Part shown: piece after piece, positions 9,689 to 20,670 of the stretch
Layout of the letters: each line of letters starts with the position of its first letter
Position numbering within the stretch: the first letter of the stretch is position 1
DNA from: Sanderia malayensis
Lineage: Eukaryota > Cnidaria > Scyphozoa > Semaeostomeae > Pelagiidae
Reading direction: 5' to 3'
Assembly: GCA_013076295.1 (NCBI GenBank)
Contig: RQOL01000660.1
Coordinates: forward strand, 2,790,001-2,854,000
Length of the DNA: 64,000 bases
The notes under the pieces: model-generated
What the model was told of the DNA's origin: nothing
Databases searched by the model: none
What the model saw: only the letters and a program-made list of their open reading frames with translations
Translations under genes and position numbers: made by a program

Positions 9689-9760
9689 TAGCAGAGGGTA
9701 GTTTCGATCTACCGACCTCTGGGTTATGGGCCCAGCACGCTTCCACTGCGCCACTCTGCT
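9689..9760 (-). tRNA. tRNA-iMet (CAT), unit 51
   Basis: tRNA intact; last shortened monomer. Confidence 0.92.
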
Positions 9761-9883
9761 CACATTTACCTGGACTTAATGCAAGTACCATAATCTTCTC
9801 AATCTGCCAATTTCTAGAAATTTGATGCAGAAAAGTCTGGCATTAGTTGCGCTCAGCGAGTGCGAACAAAATATTCTTAAATA

Positions 9884-9955
9884 TAGCAGAGGGTAGTTTC
9901 GATCTACCGACCTCTGGGTTATGGGCCCAGCACACTTCCACTGCGCCACTCTGCT
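9884..9955 (-). tRNA. tRNA-iMet (CAT), unit 52
   Basis: One D-arm substitution (C to T on the tRNA strand). Confidence 0.86.
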
Positions 9956-10078
9956 CATATTTACCTGGACTTAATGCAAGTACCATAATCTTCTCAATCT
10001 GCCAATTTCTAGAAATTTGATGCAGAAAAGTCTGGCATTAGTTGCGCTCAGCGAGTGCGAACAAAATATTCTTAAATA

Positions 10079-10150
10079 TAGCAGAGGGTAGTTTCGATCT
10101 ACCGACCTCTGGGTTATGGGCCCAGCACACTTCCACTGCGCCACTCTGCT
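10079..10150 (-). tRNA. tRNA-iMet (CAT), unit 53
   Basis: Same D-arm substitution as unit 52; the two monomers are near identical. Confidence 0.86.
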
Positions 10151-10273
10151 CATATTTACCTGGACTTAATGCAAGTACCATAATTTTCTCAATCTGCCAA
10201 TTTCTGGACATTTGATGCAGAAACGTTTGAGTATAGTTGCCCTAAACAATTGCAAATAAAATATTCATAGATA

Positions 10274-10345
10274 TAGCAGAGGGTATTTTCGATCTACCGA
10301 CCTCTGGGTTATGGGCCCAGCACGCTTCCACTGCGCCACTCTGCT
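10274..10345 (-). tRNA. tRNA-iMet (CAT), unit 54
   Basis: One substitution in the T-arm 3' strand gives a stem mismatch; diverged spacer. Confidence 0.78.
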
Positions 10346-10468
10346 CATATTTACCTGGACTTAATGCAAGTACCATAATTTTCTCAATCTGCCAATTTCT
10401 AGAAATTTGATGCAGAAAAGTCTGGCATCAGTTGCGCTCAGCGAGTGCGAACAAAATATTCTTAAATA

Positions 10469-10540
10469 TAGCAGAGGGTAGTTTCGATCTACCGACCTCT
10501 GGGTTATGGGCCCAGCACGCTTCCACTGCGCCACTCTGCT
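10469..10540 (-). tRNA. tRNA-iMet (CAT), unit 55
   Basis: Identical to unit 2. Confidence 0.93.
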
Positions 10541-10663
10541 CACATTTACCTGGACTTAATGCAAGTACCATAATCTTCTCAATCTGCCAATTTCTAGAAA
10601 TTTGATGCAGAAAAGTCTGGCATTAGTTGCGCTCAGCGAGTGCGAACAAAATATTCTTAAATA

Positions 10664-10735
10664 TAGCAGAGGGTAGTTTCGATCTACCGACCTCTGGGTT
10701 ATGGGCCCAGCACGCTTCCACTGCGCCACTCTGCT
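10664..10735 (-). tRNA. tRNA-iMet (CAT), unit 56
   Basis: tRNA identical to unit 2; 5' flank slightly changed. Confidence 0.92.
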
Positions 10736-10858
10736 TATTTTTACCTGGACTTAATACAAGTACCATAATTTTCTCAATCTGCCAATTTCTAGACATTTGA
10801 TGCAGAAACGTTTGAGTATAGTTGCCCTAAACAATTGCAAATAAAATATTCTTAAATA

Positions 10859-10930
10859 TAGCAGAGGGTAGTTTCGATCTACCTACCTCTGGGTTATGGG
10901 CTCAGCACGCTTCCACTGCGCCACTCTGCT
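10859..10930 (-). tRNA. tRNA-iMet (CAT), unit 57, stem mismatch
   Basis: G-to-A change in the anticodon stem and one change between anticodon arm and T-arm. Lies just left of the assembly gap. Confidence 0.72.
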
Positions 10931-10975
10931 CACATTTACCTGGACTTAATGCAAGTACCATAATCTTCTCAATCT

Positions 10976-11075
10976 NNNNNNNNNNNNNNNNNNNNNNNNN
11001 NNNNNNNNNNNNNNNNNNNNNNNNNNNNNNNNNNNNNNNNNNNNNNNNNNNNNNNNNNNNNNNNNNNNNNNNNNN
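10976..11075. other. assembly gap of 100 N inside the tRNA array
   Basis: Exactly 100 N. Removing them leaves flanks that join into one 195-bp monomer with no base lost or duplicated. The gap is therefore an arbitrary-size placeholder and the true number of units is unknown. Confidence 0.97.
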
Positions 11076-11153
11076 GCCAATTTCTAGAAATTTGATGCAG
11101 AAAAGTCTGGCATTAGTTGCGCTCAGCGAGTGCGAACAAAATATTCTTAAATA

Positions 11154-11225
11154 TAGCAGAGGGTAGTTTCGATCTAACGACCTCTGGGTTATGGGCCCAG
11201 CACGCTTCCACTGCGCCACTCTGCT
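11154..11225 (-). tRNA. tRNA-iMet (CAT), unit 58
   Basis: One change at the T-arm 5' strand; otherwise consensus. Confidence 0.85.
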
Positions 11226-11348
11226 CACATTTACCTGGACTTAATGCAAGTACCATAATCTTCTCAATCTGCCAATTTCTAGAAATTTGATGCAGAAAAG
11301 TCTGGCATTAGTTGCGCTCAGCGAGTGCGAACAAAATATTCTTAAATA

Positions 11349-11420
11349 TAGCAGAGGGTAGTTTCGATCTACCGACCTCTGGGTTATGGGCCCAGCACGC
11401 TTCCACTGCGCCACTCTGCT
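11349..11420 (-). tRNA. tRNA-iMet (CAT), unit 59
   Basis: Identical to unit 2. Confidence 0.93.
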
Positions 11421-11543
11421 CATATTTACCTGGACTTAATGCAAGTACCATAATTTTCTCAATCTGCCAATTTCTAGAAATTTGATGCAGAAAAGTCTGG
11501 CATGAGTTGCGCTCAGCGAGTGCGAACAAAATATTCATAAATA

Positions 11544-11615
11544 TAGCAGAGGGTAGTTTCGATCTACCGACCTCTGGGTTATGGGCCCATCACGCTTCCA
11601 CTGCGCCACTCTGCT
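11544..11615 (-). tRNA. tRNA-iMet (CAT), unit 60, stem mismatch
   Basis: The first base of the anticodon stem is changed to A, opening the 27-43 pair. Confidence 0.78.
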
Positions 11616-11738
11616 CATATTTACCTGGACTTAATGCAAGTACCATAATTTTCTCAATCTGCCAATTTCTAGAAATTTGATGCAGAAAAGTCTGGCATCA
11701 GTTGCGCTCAGCGAGTGCGAACAAAATATTCATAAATA

Positions 11739-11810
11739 TAGCAGAGGGTAGTTTCGATCTACCGACCTCTGGGTTATGGGCCCAGCACACTTCCACTGCG
11801 CCACTCTGCT
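11739..11810 (-). tRNA. tRNA-iMet (CAT), unit 61
   Basis: D-arm substitution as in unit 52. Confidence 0.86.
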
Positions 11811-11933
11811 CATATTTACCTGGATTTAATGCAAATACCATTAACCTCTCAATCTGCCAATTTCTAGACATTTGATGCAGCAACGTTTGAGATTAGTTGC
11901 CCTAAACAATTGCAAATAAAACATTCATAAATA

Positions 11934-12005
11934 TAGCAGAGGGTAGTTTCGATCTACCGACCTCTGGGTTATGGGCCCAGGACGCTTCCACTGCGCCACT
12001 TTGTT
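11934..12005 (-). tRNA. degenerate tRNA-iMet (CAT), unit 62
   Basis: Two changes in the 5' acceptor strand and one before the anticodon stem break pairs; probably not functional. Confidence 0.5.
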
Positions 12006-12128
12006 CATATTTACCTGGATTTAATGCAAGTACCATAATCCTCTCAATCTGCCAATTTCTAGAAATTTGATGCAGAAAAGTCTGGCATTAGTTGCGCTCA
12101 GCGAGTGGGAAGAAAATATTCATAAACA

Positions 12129-12200
12129 TAGCAGAGGGTAGTTTCGATCTACCGACCTCTGGGTTATTGGCCCAGCACACTTCCACTGCGCCACTCTGCT
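12129..12200 (-). tRNA. initiator-type tRNA with anticodon AAT, unit 63
   Basis: The anticodon loop reads CCAATAA, so CAT became AAT (would read AUU). A D-arm change is also present. Last complete copy at the decaying edge of the array. Confidence 0.6.
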
Positions 12201-12323
12201 CATATTTACCTGGACTTAATGCAAATACCATAAACTTCTCAATCTGCCAATTTTTAGAAATTTGATGCAGAAAAGTCTGGCATTAGTTGCGCTCAGCGAG
12301 TGCGAACAAAATATTCTTAAATA

Positions 12324-12340
12324 TAGCAAAGGGTAGTTTC
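12324..12340 (-). pseudogene. 17-nt tRNA-iMet stump at array end
   Basis: Only the 3' acceptor strand and part of the T-stem remain; sequence related to the second satellite takes over at 12,341. Confidence 0.8.
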
Positions 12341-12530
12341 TCATTTTTGACTCGCGAAGCGCATGCGCAAGCGACTTTATGTTGGTGAATGGGGAAAAAT
12401 GTTGTGTTCTGTGTCTTTGTCTGTGTCTGTGTCAGTGTAGACTTTTTACTTGCCCACATAAGGTATGTGCCTCAGATTCAAACGTTCACTTTTGATTTGA
12501 AGTAAGGCTACCAAGTATGATATCACTCTG
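12341..12530. other. transition segment between the two arrays
   Basis: Starts with a partial satellite-2 core (TTTTTGACTCGCG) carrying an extra GC-rich inverted repeat around GCGCATGCGC. About 150 bp of non-repeated sequence follows, including a TCTGTG/TGTCTG-rich stretch at 12,402-12,440. No gene seen. Confidence 0.7.
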
Positions 12531-15500
12531 CAAGTTTTTCATTAAACCGTACTTTTTGTTGATTTTCATCATATTCTGATAACTTTAGTTTTTTCGATAA
12601 CATGCTCCCATTTTTGACTCGCGCATTGGCAAGCGAGTAGGAGTTGTACAAGTTTACTTCCATTTTTAACACCCTAGGCAGCAAAATTTTCAAAAATGAC
12701 TTCAATATTCATAATCAGTACCCTAAACTGTACTTTTTAGTCATTTTCATCAATTTTTGACAACTTTACATTTTTTTCGATAACATGCATCCATTTTTGA
12801 CTCGAGCATGGGCAAGCGAGTAGAAGTTGTTCAATTTTACTCCCACTTTTGACACCCTAAACTGCAAAATTTTCAAAAATGACTTCGATATTCAAATCAT
12901 CGCCTTTAAACTGTACTTTCTGGTGATTTTCATCAATTTCTAAAAACCTTAGTTTCTTTCGATAACATGCTTCTATTTTTGACTCGCGCATGGGCAAGCG
13001 AGTAGGAGTTGTACAAGTTTACTTCCATTTTTGACACCCTAAGCTGCAAAATTTTCAAAAATGACCTCGATATTCATAATCAGCGCCCTAAACTGTACTT
13101 TTTGTTGATTTTCATCATATTCTGATAACTTTAGTTTTTTTCGATAACATGCTCCCATTATTGACTCGCGCATGGGCAAGGGAGTAGAGGTTGTTCAATT
13201 TTACTTCCATTTTTAACACCCTAAGCAGCAACATTTTCAAAATTTACCTCGATATTCATAATCAGCGCCCTAAACTGTACTTTTTGTTGATTTTCATCAT
13301 ATTCTGATAACTTTAGTTTTTTTCGATAACATGCTCCCATTATTGACTCGCGCATGGGCAAGGGAGTAGAAGTTGTTCAAGTTTACTTCCATTTTTAACA
13401 CCCTAAGCAGCAACATTTTCAAAATTGACCTCGATATTCATAATCAGCGCCCTAAACTGTACTTTCTGGTGATTTTCATCAATTTCTAAAAACCTTAGTT
13501 TTTTCCGAAAAAAGGCTCTTATTTTTGACTCGTGCATGGGCAAGCGAGTAGGAATTGTTCAAGTTTACTTCCATTTTTGACACCCTAAGCTGCAAATATT
13601 TCAAAAATGACCTCGATATTCATAATCAGTGCCCTGAAACTGTACTTTTTAGTCATTTTCATCAATTTTTGACAGCCTTAGTTTTTTTCGATAACATGCT
13701 CCCATTTTGACTCGCGCATTGGCAAGCGAGTAGGAGTTGTACAGGTTTACTTCCATTTTTAACACCCTAGGCAGCAAAATTTTCAAAAATGACCTCGATA
13801 TTCATAATCAGCACCCTAAACTGTACTTTTTAGTCATTTTCATCAATTTTTGACAACTTTAGTTTTTTTTCGATAACATGCATCCATTTTTGACTCGAGC
13901 ATGGGCAAGCGAGTAGAAGTTGTTCAATTTTACTCCCACTTTTGACACCCTAAACTGCAAAATTTTCAAAAATGACTTCGATATTCAAATCAGCGCCTTT
14001 AAATAGTACTTTTTGGTGATTTTCATCAATTCTTGACAACTTTGGTTTTTTTCGATAACATGGTCTCCCCATATTCAAGTTTACTCCCATTTTTGACACC
14101 CTAAACTGCAAAATTTTCAAAAATGACTTCGACATTCATAATCAGCGCCTTCAAACTGTACTTTCTGGTGATTTTCATCAATTTCTAAAAACCTTAGTTT
14201 TTTTCGATAACATGCTTCTATTTTTGACTCACGCATGAGCAAGCGAGTAGGAATTGTTCAAGTTTACTTCCATTTTTGACACCCTAAGCTGCAAAATTTT
14301 CAAAAAGGACCTCGATATTCATAATCAGCGCCCTAAACTGTACTTTTTGTTGATTTTCATCACATTCTGATAACTTTAGTTTTTTTCGATAACATGCTCC
14401 CATTATTGACTCGCGCATGGGCAAGGGAGTAGAAGTTGTTCAAGTTTACTTCCATTTTTAACACCCTAAGCAGCAACATTTTCAAAATTGACCTCGATAT
14501 TCATAATCAGCACCCTTAAACGGTACTTTTTGGTGAATTTCATCAATTTCTGAAAGCTTTAGTTTTTTTCGATAACATGCTCCCATTTTGACTCGCGCAT
14601 TGGCAAGCGAGTAGGAGTTGTACAGGTTTACTTCCATTTTTAACACCCTAGGCAGCAAAATTTTCAAAAATGACCTCGATATTCATAATCAGCACCCTAA
14701 ACTGTACTTTTTAGTCATTTTCATCAATTTTTGACAACTTTAGTTTTTTTTCGATAACATGCATCCATTTTTGACTCGAGCATGGGCAAGCGAGTAGAAG
14801 TTGTTCAATTTTACTCCCACTTTTGACACCCTAAACTGCAAAATTTTCAAAAATGACTTCGATATTCAAATCAGCGCCTTTAAATAGTACTTTTTGGTGA
14901 TTTTCATCAATTCTTGACAACTTTGGTTTTTTTCGATAACATGGTCTCCCCATATTCAAGTTTACTCCCATTTTTGACACCCTAAACTGCAAAATTTTCA
15001 AAAATGACTTCGACATTCATAATCAGCGCCTTCAAACTGTACTTTCTGGTGATTTTCATCAATTTCTAAAAACCTTAGTTTTTTTCGATAACATGCTTCT
15101 ATTTTTGACTCACGCATGAGCAAGCGAGTAGGAATTGTTCAAGTTTACTTCCATTTTTGACACCCTAAGCTGCAAAATTTTCAAAAAGGACCTCGATATT
15201 CATAATCAGCGCCCTAAACTGTACTTTTTGTTGATTTTCATCACATTCTGATAACTTTAGTTTTTTTCGATAACATGCTCCCATTATTGACTCGCGCATG
15301 GGCAAGGGAGTAGAAGTTGTTCAAGTTTACTTCCATTTTTAACACCCTAAGCAGCAACATTTTCAAAAATGACCTCGATATTCATAATCAGTGCCCTGAA
15401 ACTGTACTTTTTGGTGATTTTGAACAATTTCTGACAACATTGGTTTTTTTTCTATAACATGCTCCCATTTTTGACTCGCGCATGGGCAAGCGAGTAGAAG

Positions 15501-18500
15501 TTGTTCAATTTTACTCCCATTTTTGACACCCTAAACTGCAAAATTTTCGAAAATGACTTCGACATTCATAATCAGCGCCTTGAAACTGCACTTTCTGGTG
15601 ATTTTCATCAATTTCTAAAAACCTTAGTTTTTTTCGATAACATGCTTCTATTTTTGACTCGCGCATGGGCAAGGGAGTGGAAGTTGTTCAAGTTTACTTC
15701 CATTTTTGACACCCTAAGCTGCAAAATTTTCAAAAATGACCTCTATATTCATAATCAGCGCCCTAAACTGTACTTTTTGTTGATTTTCATCATATTCTGA
15801 TAACTTTAGTTTTTTTCGATAACATGCTCCCATTATTGACTCGCGCATGGGCAAGGGAGTAGAAGTTGTTCAAGTTTACTTCCATTTTTAACACCCTAAG
15901 CAGCAAAATTTTCAAAAATGACTTGGATATTCAAATCATCGCCTTCAAACTATACTTTTTGGTGATTTTCATCAATTTTTGACAGCCTTAGTTTTTTTCG
16001 ATAACATGCTTCTATTTTTGACTCACGCATGAGCAAGCGAGTAGGAATTGTTCAAGTTTACTTCCATTTTTGACACCCTAAGCTGCAAAATTTTCAAAAA
16101 GGACCTCGATATTCATAATCAGCGCCCTAAACTGTACTTTTTGTTGATTTTCATCACATTCTGATAACTTTAGTTTTTTTCGATAACATGCTCCCATTAT
16201 TGACTCGCGCATGGGCAAGGGAGTAGAAGTTGTTCAAGTTTACTTCCATTTTTAACACCCTAAGCAGCAACATTTTCAAAAATGACCTCGATATTCATAA
16301 TCAGCGCCTTCAAACTGTACTTTCTGGTGATTTTCATCAATTTCTAAAAACCTTAGTTTTTTTCGATAACATGCTCCCATTATTGACTCGGGCATGGGCA
16401 AGGGAGTAGAAGTTGTTCAAGTTTACTTCCATTTTTAACACCCTAAGCAGCAACATTTTCAAAAATGACCTCGATATTCATAATCAGTGCCCTGAAACTG
16501 TACTTTTTGGTGATTTTGAACAATTTCTGACAACTTTGGTTTTTTTTCTATAACATGCTCCCATTTTTGACTCGCGCATGGGCAAGCGAGTAGAAGTTGT
16601 TCAATTTTACTCCCATTTTTGACACCCTAAACTGCAAAATTTTCGAAAATGACTTCGACATTCATAATCAGCGCCTTGAAACTGCACTTTCTGGTGATTT
16701 TCATCAATTTCTAAAAACCTTAGTTTTTTTCGATAACATGCTTCTATTTTTGACTCGCGCATGGGCAAGGGAGTGGAAGTTGTTCAAGTTTACTTTCATT
16801 TTTGACACCCTAAGCTGCAAAATTTTCAAAAATGACCTCGATATTCATAATCAGCGCCCTAAACTGTACTTTTTGTTGATTTTCATCATATTCTGATAAC
16901 TTTAGTTTTTTTCGATAACATGCTCCCATTATTGACTCGCGCATGGGCAAGGGAGTAGAAGTTGTTCAAGTTTACTTCCATTTTTAACACCCTAAGCAGC
17001 AACATTTTCAAAATTGACCTCGATATTCATAATCAGCGCCCTTAAACGGTACTTTTTGGTGAATTTCATCAATTTCTGACAGCTTTAGTTTTTTTCGATA
17101 ACATGCTCCCATTTTGACTCGCGCATTGGCAAGCGAGTAGGAGTTGTACAAATTTACTTCCATTTTTAACACCCTAGGCAGCAAAATTTTCAAAAATGAC
17201 TTGGATATTCAAATCATCGCCTTCAAACTATACTTTTTGGTGATTTTCATCAATTTTTGACAGCCTTAGTTTTTTTCGATAACATGCTTCTATTTTTGAC
17301 TCACGCATGAGCAAGCGAGTAGGAATTGTTCAAGTTTACTTCCATTTTTGACACCCTAAGCTGCAAAATTTTCAAAAAGGACCTCGATATTCATAATCAG
17401 CGCCCTAAACTGTACTTTTTGTTGATTTTCATCACATTCTGATAACTTTAGTTTTTTTCGATAACATGCTCCCATTATTGACTCGCGCATGGGCAAGGGA
17501 GTAGAAGTTGTTCAAGTTTACTTCCATTTTTAACACCCTAAGCAGCAACATTTTCAAAAATGACCTCGATATTCATAATCAGCGCCTTCAAACTGTACTT
17601 TCTGGTGATTTTCATCAATTTCTAAAAACCTTAGTTTTTTTCGATAACATGCTCCCATTATTGACTCGGGCATGGGCAAGGGAGTAGAAGTTGTTCAAGT
17701 TTACTTCCATTTTTAACACCCTAAGCAGCAACATTTTCAAAAATGACCTCGATATTCATAATCAGTGCCCTGAAACTGTACTTTTTGGTGATTTTGAACA
17801 ATTTCTGACAACTTTGGTTTTTTTTCTATAACATGCTCCCATTTTTGACTCGCGCATGGGCAAGCGAGTAGAAGTTGTTCAATTTTACTCCCATTTTTGA
17901 CACCCTAAACTGCAAAATTTTCGAAAATGACTTCGACATTCATAATCAGCGCCTTGAAACTGCACTTTCTGGTGATTTTCATCAATTTCTAAAAACCTTA
18001 GTTTTTTTCGATAACATGCTTCTATTTTTGACTCGCGCATGGGCAAGGGAGTGGAAGTTGTTCAAGTTTACTTTCATTTTTGACACCCTAAGCTGCAAAA
18101 TTTTCAAAAATGACCTCGATATTCATAATCAGCGCCCTAAACTGTACTTTTTGTTGATTTTCATCATATTCTGATAACTTTAGTTTTTTTCGATAACATG
18201 CTCCCATTATTGACTCGCGCATGGGCAAGGGAGTAGAAGTTGTTCAAGTTTACTTCCATTTTTAACACCCTAAGCAGCAACATTTTCAAAATTGACCTCG
18301 ATATTCATAATCAGCGCCCTTAAACGGTACTTTTTGGTGAATTTCATCAATTTCTGACAGCTTTAGTTTTTTTCGATAACATGCTCCCATTTTGACTCGC
18401 GCATTGGCAAGCGAGTAGGAGTTGTACAAATTTACTTCCATTTTTAACACCCTAGGCAGCAAAATTTTCAAAAATGACTTGGATATTCAAATCATCGCCT

Positions 18501-19460
18501 TCAAACTATACTTTTTGGTGATTTTCATCAATTTTTGACAGCCTTAGTTTTTTTCGATAACATGCTTCTATTTTTGACTCGCGCATTGGCAAGCGAGTAG
18601 GAGTTGTACAAGTTTACTTCCATTTTTAACACCCTAGGCAGCAAAATTTTCAAAAATGACCTCGATATTCATAATCAGCACCCTAAACTGTACTTTTTAG
18701 TCATTTTCATCAATTTTTGACAACTTTGGTTTTTTTTCTATAACATGCTCCCATTTTTGACTCGCGCATGGGCAAGCGAGTAGAAGTTGTTCAATTTTAC
18801 TCCCACTTTTGACACCCTAAACTGCAAAATTTTCAAAAATGACTTCGATATTCAAATCATCGCCTTCAAACTGTACTTTCTGGTGATTTTCATCAATTTC
18901 TAAAAACCTTAGTTTCTTTCGATAACATGCTTCTATTTTTGACTCGCGCATTGGCAAGCGAGTAGGAGTTGTACAAGTTTACTTCCATTTTTGACACCCT
19001 AAGCTGCAAAATTTTCAAAAATGACCTCGATATTCATAATCAGCGCCCTAAACTGTACTTTTTGTTAATTTTGATCATATTCTGATAACTTTAGTTTTTT
19101 TTGTAAAAATGCTCCCATTATTGACTCGCGCATGGGCAAGGGAGTAGAAGTTGTTCAAGTTTACTTCCATTTTTAACACCCTAAGCAGCAACATTTTCAA
19201 AAATGACCTCGATATTCATAATCAGTGCCCTGAAACTGTACTTTTTGGTGATTTTGAACAATTTCTGACAACTTTGGTTTTTTTTCTATAACATGCTCCC
19301 ATTTTTGACTCGCGCATGGGCAAGCGAGTAGAAGTTGTTCAATTTTACTCCCATTTTTGACACCCTAAGCTGCAAAATTTTCAAAAATGACCTCGATATT
19401 CATAATCAGTGCCGTGAAATTGTACTTTGGTGATTGTCATCAATTTATGACAATTTTAGT
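12531..19460. repeat. 182-bp AT-rich satellite array, about 38 monomers
   Basis: Monomers of about 182 bp (a few shorter). Each holds the core ACTCGC-(10 nt)-GCGAGT, a 6-bp inverted repeat mutated to CAAGGGAGT in many copies, then TTTACTTCCATTTTT, GACACCCTAA, CAAAATTTTCAAAAATGAC, a GATATTCATAATCAG box and TTTTTTCGATAACATG. Higher-order structure is clear: blocks recur at spacings of 881 bp (13,950 to 14,831), 1,096 bp (15,501 to 16,597) and 1,278 bp (16,597 to 17,875) with near identity. No long conserved reading frame; 60-100 aa frames recur only because the DNA repeats. No match to a known satellite can be claimed without a search. Confidence 0.93.
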
Positions 19461-20410
19461 ATTTAATCGCAGACGTCCGTCTGCGACAATCGGCGACGAA
19501 TTACAACAAATGAAAACCAGGCTTTACTAAATCAGTTTTTTGCAAACCAACTCTCGATCACCAAATAAAATATTCGTTGTCTTTTTATTTTTGCCCTTTA
19601 TCAAAGTCAAATCCAACAAAAACATCAAATTAACACATCAGTTTTCCGAATTTTTGGCGTATCCGAAGGGACCAACAAAAATGCCATTATACCTTTTTTT
19701 TATTTGCTAAAACTATTGATTTGAATTCGCTGATTCCTAATCTGCTTTTACTTACATTACGTTTCCAAAGCTAATATTCGTTGGGCTAGACAATTTACAT
19801 AGGTGAGCCAGCTAATTTGGGTAGGGAGGATTGGGGATTCGCGTGAAAAACTGTAAAAAACTTATTAATTGTTTTGGAGATGATGTTCGTACCTTGTCAT
19901 GTTCTGATATTTTACCACGCAATATATTTATCAACAATGACATGGCTGCAGACATTGAGTCTCTTGTTGCTAGTAGCACTGTTACAAATTATTTTCGGGC
20001 ATAGATGGATCGACAATACTGAGGTATTTGGTGCTCCTGCCATGAACGACTCAATTCTGTTTTCTGCGTTAGAAACTCAAAGCAATATGTTCATTGCGCC
20101 ATTTCATTTCCTTGCACTGCTGTTGGGCTTGACTTGCGGTGGAAATGTGACATGGACCTAAGAAAAATAATGACAACATTACAGCCAGCACCATGACGTG
20201 GCTGCCTGGATTAGACTATGATCCCTTGGCGCATCCACTGCGATATAAAGTGAAACTTTATAATTAAAAATCTTTATTCAGATTTACTTGATTTGTTAAA
20301 ATTTATGTTGATTTATAATACAAATTATATCTTTTATTTATACCTTTTTGATATTAATTGATATGTGCATGATACATGAGCAATTAAAAAATTAATTACC
20401 GCCAAAATAT
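19461..20410. other. intergenic; nothing clear
   Basis: Begins with an 8-bp stem/4-nt loop hairpin (TCGCAGAC...GTCTGCGA, 19,467-19,486) at the satellite edge. A hydrophobic 94-aa frame at 19,880-20,161 has no recognised domain. A 24-aa frame at 20,193-20,267 follows an acceptor-like ACAG and could be a last exon, unproven. Confidence 0.5.
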
Positions 20411-20443
20411 TGCCAGCCTTCTCGTTCTGAATACGAGGCTGAG

Positions 20444-20451
20444 CGGAAGTG
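20444..20451 (+). promoter_or_regulatory. ETS-type motif CGGAAGTG upstream of gene copy 1
   Basis: Exact CGGAAGTG about 220 bp before the start codon, kept at the equivalent place in copy 2. ETS/GABP sites are common in TATA-less promoters; the assignment is by motif only. Confidence 0.3.
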
Positions 20452-20670
20452 GTTTCCAGAGAAGTGACGAGTGACAAGGAGCCCGGGCTCTAGGTTCGTT
20501 TCCAATTTCTCAGCAGGCAGAGTTTTGCAGTGCCATGCCATGTGATCGTGATGTCCCATCCCACGTGCCATGTGCTAGACAGTGCTTTGCCTACCTTGCC
20601 ACTCCACTTTGCTTTGCTTTGAAATTTCAGACTGTTGGATATATTGCACTTGCAACGGAGACATTTGAAG

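Larger units (their letters stand above)
1..12340 (-). repeat. 195-bp tandem array of initiator tRNA-Met genes
   Basis: About 63 head-to-tail monomers of 195 bp, each with one minus-strand tRNA gene of 72 bp and a 123-bp spacer. The array is already in progress at base 1 and stops inside a tRNA at 12,340. Spacer on the tRNA strand: upstream is an AT-rich stretch reading TAAATATG just before the tRNA; downstream, about 12 nt after the discriminator base, is a TTTT run usable as a Pol III terminator. Spacers fall into at least three sequence types (for example the diverged spacers near 3,765, 6,091 and 8,036), yet the tRNA part stays close to invariant. That suggests selection or gene conversion rather than a decaying SINE. 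Monomers are exactly 195 bp in 1-2,970 and 9,760-12,340 but often 190-194 bp in between. Established: metazoan initiator tRNAs are normally few or dispersed. Inference: this is an expressed or formerly expressed amplified tRNA locus. Confidence 0.95.

Noticed and set aside
1..12340. Dozens of 60-70 aa frames reading VAQWKRAGPITQRSVDRNYP and its relatives
   Set aside because: They are conceptual translations of the tRNA gene and spacer; the frame recurs only because the DNA does, and no codon-level conservation separates it from the tRNA constraint.
1..12340. CRISPR-like regular repeat
   Set aside because: Unit length 195 bp, similar spacers, eukaryotic introns nearby; the repeat is a tRNA gene.
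1..12340. tRNA-derived SINE family instead of genes
   Set aside because: No A-rich or LINE-like tail, strict head-to-tail order, and the full cloverleaf is kept including the 3' acceptor strand.
12531..19460. 60-99 aa frames on both strands in the 182-bp satellite
   Set aside because: Repeat-driven; interrupted in most monomers and of no known family.
19874..20161. Hydrophobic frame as a membrane protein gene
   Set aside because: No ATG-Kozak evidence, no family, no splice partners; left as uncertain intergenic sequence.
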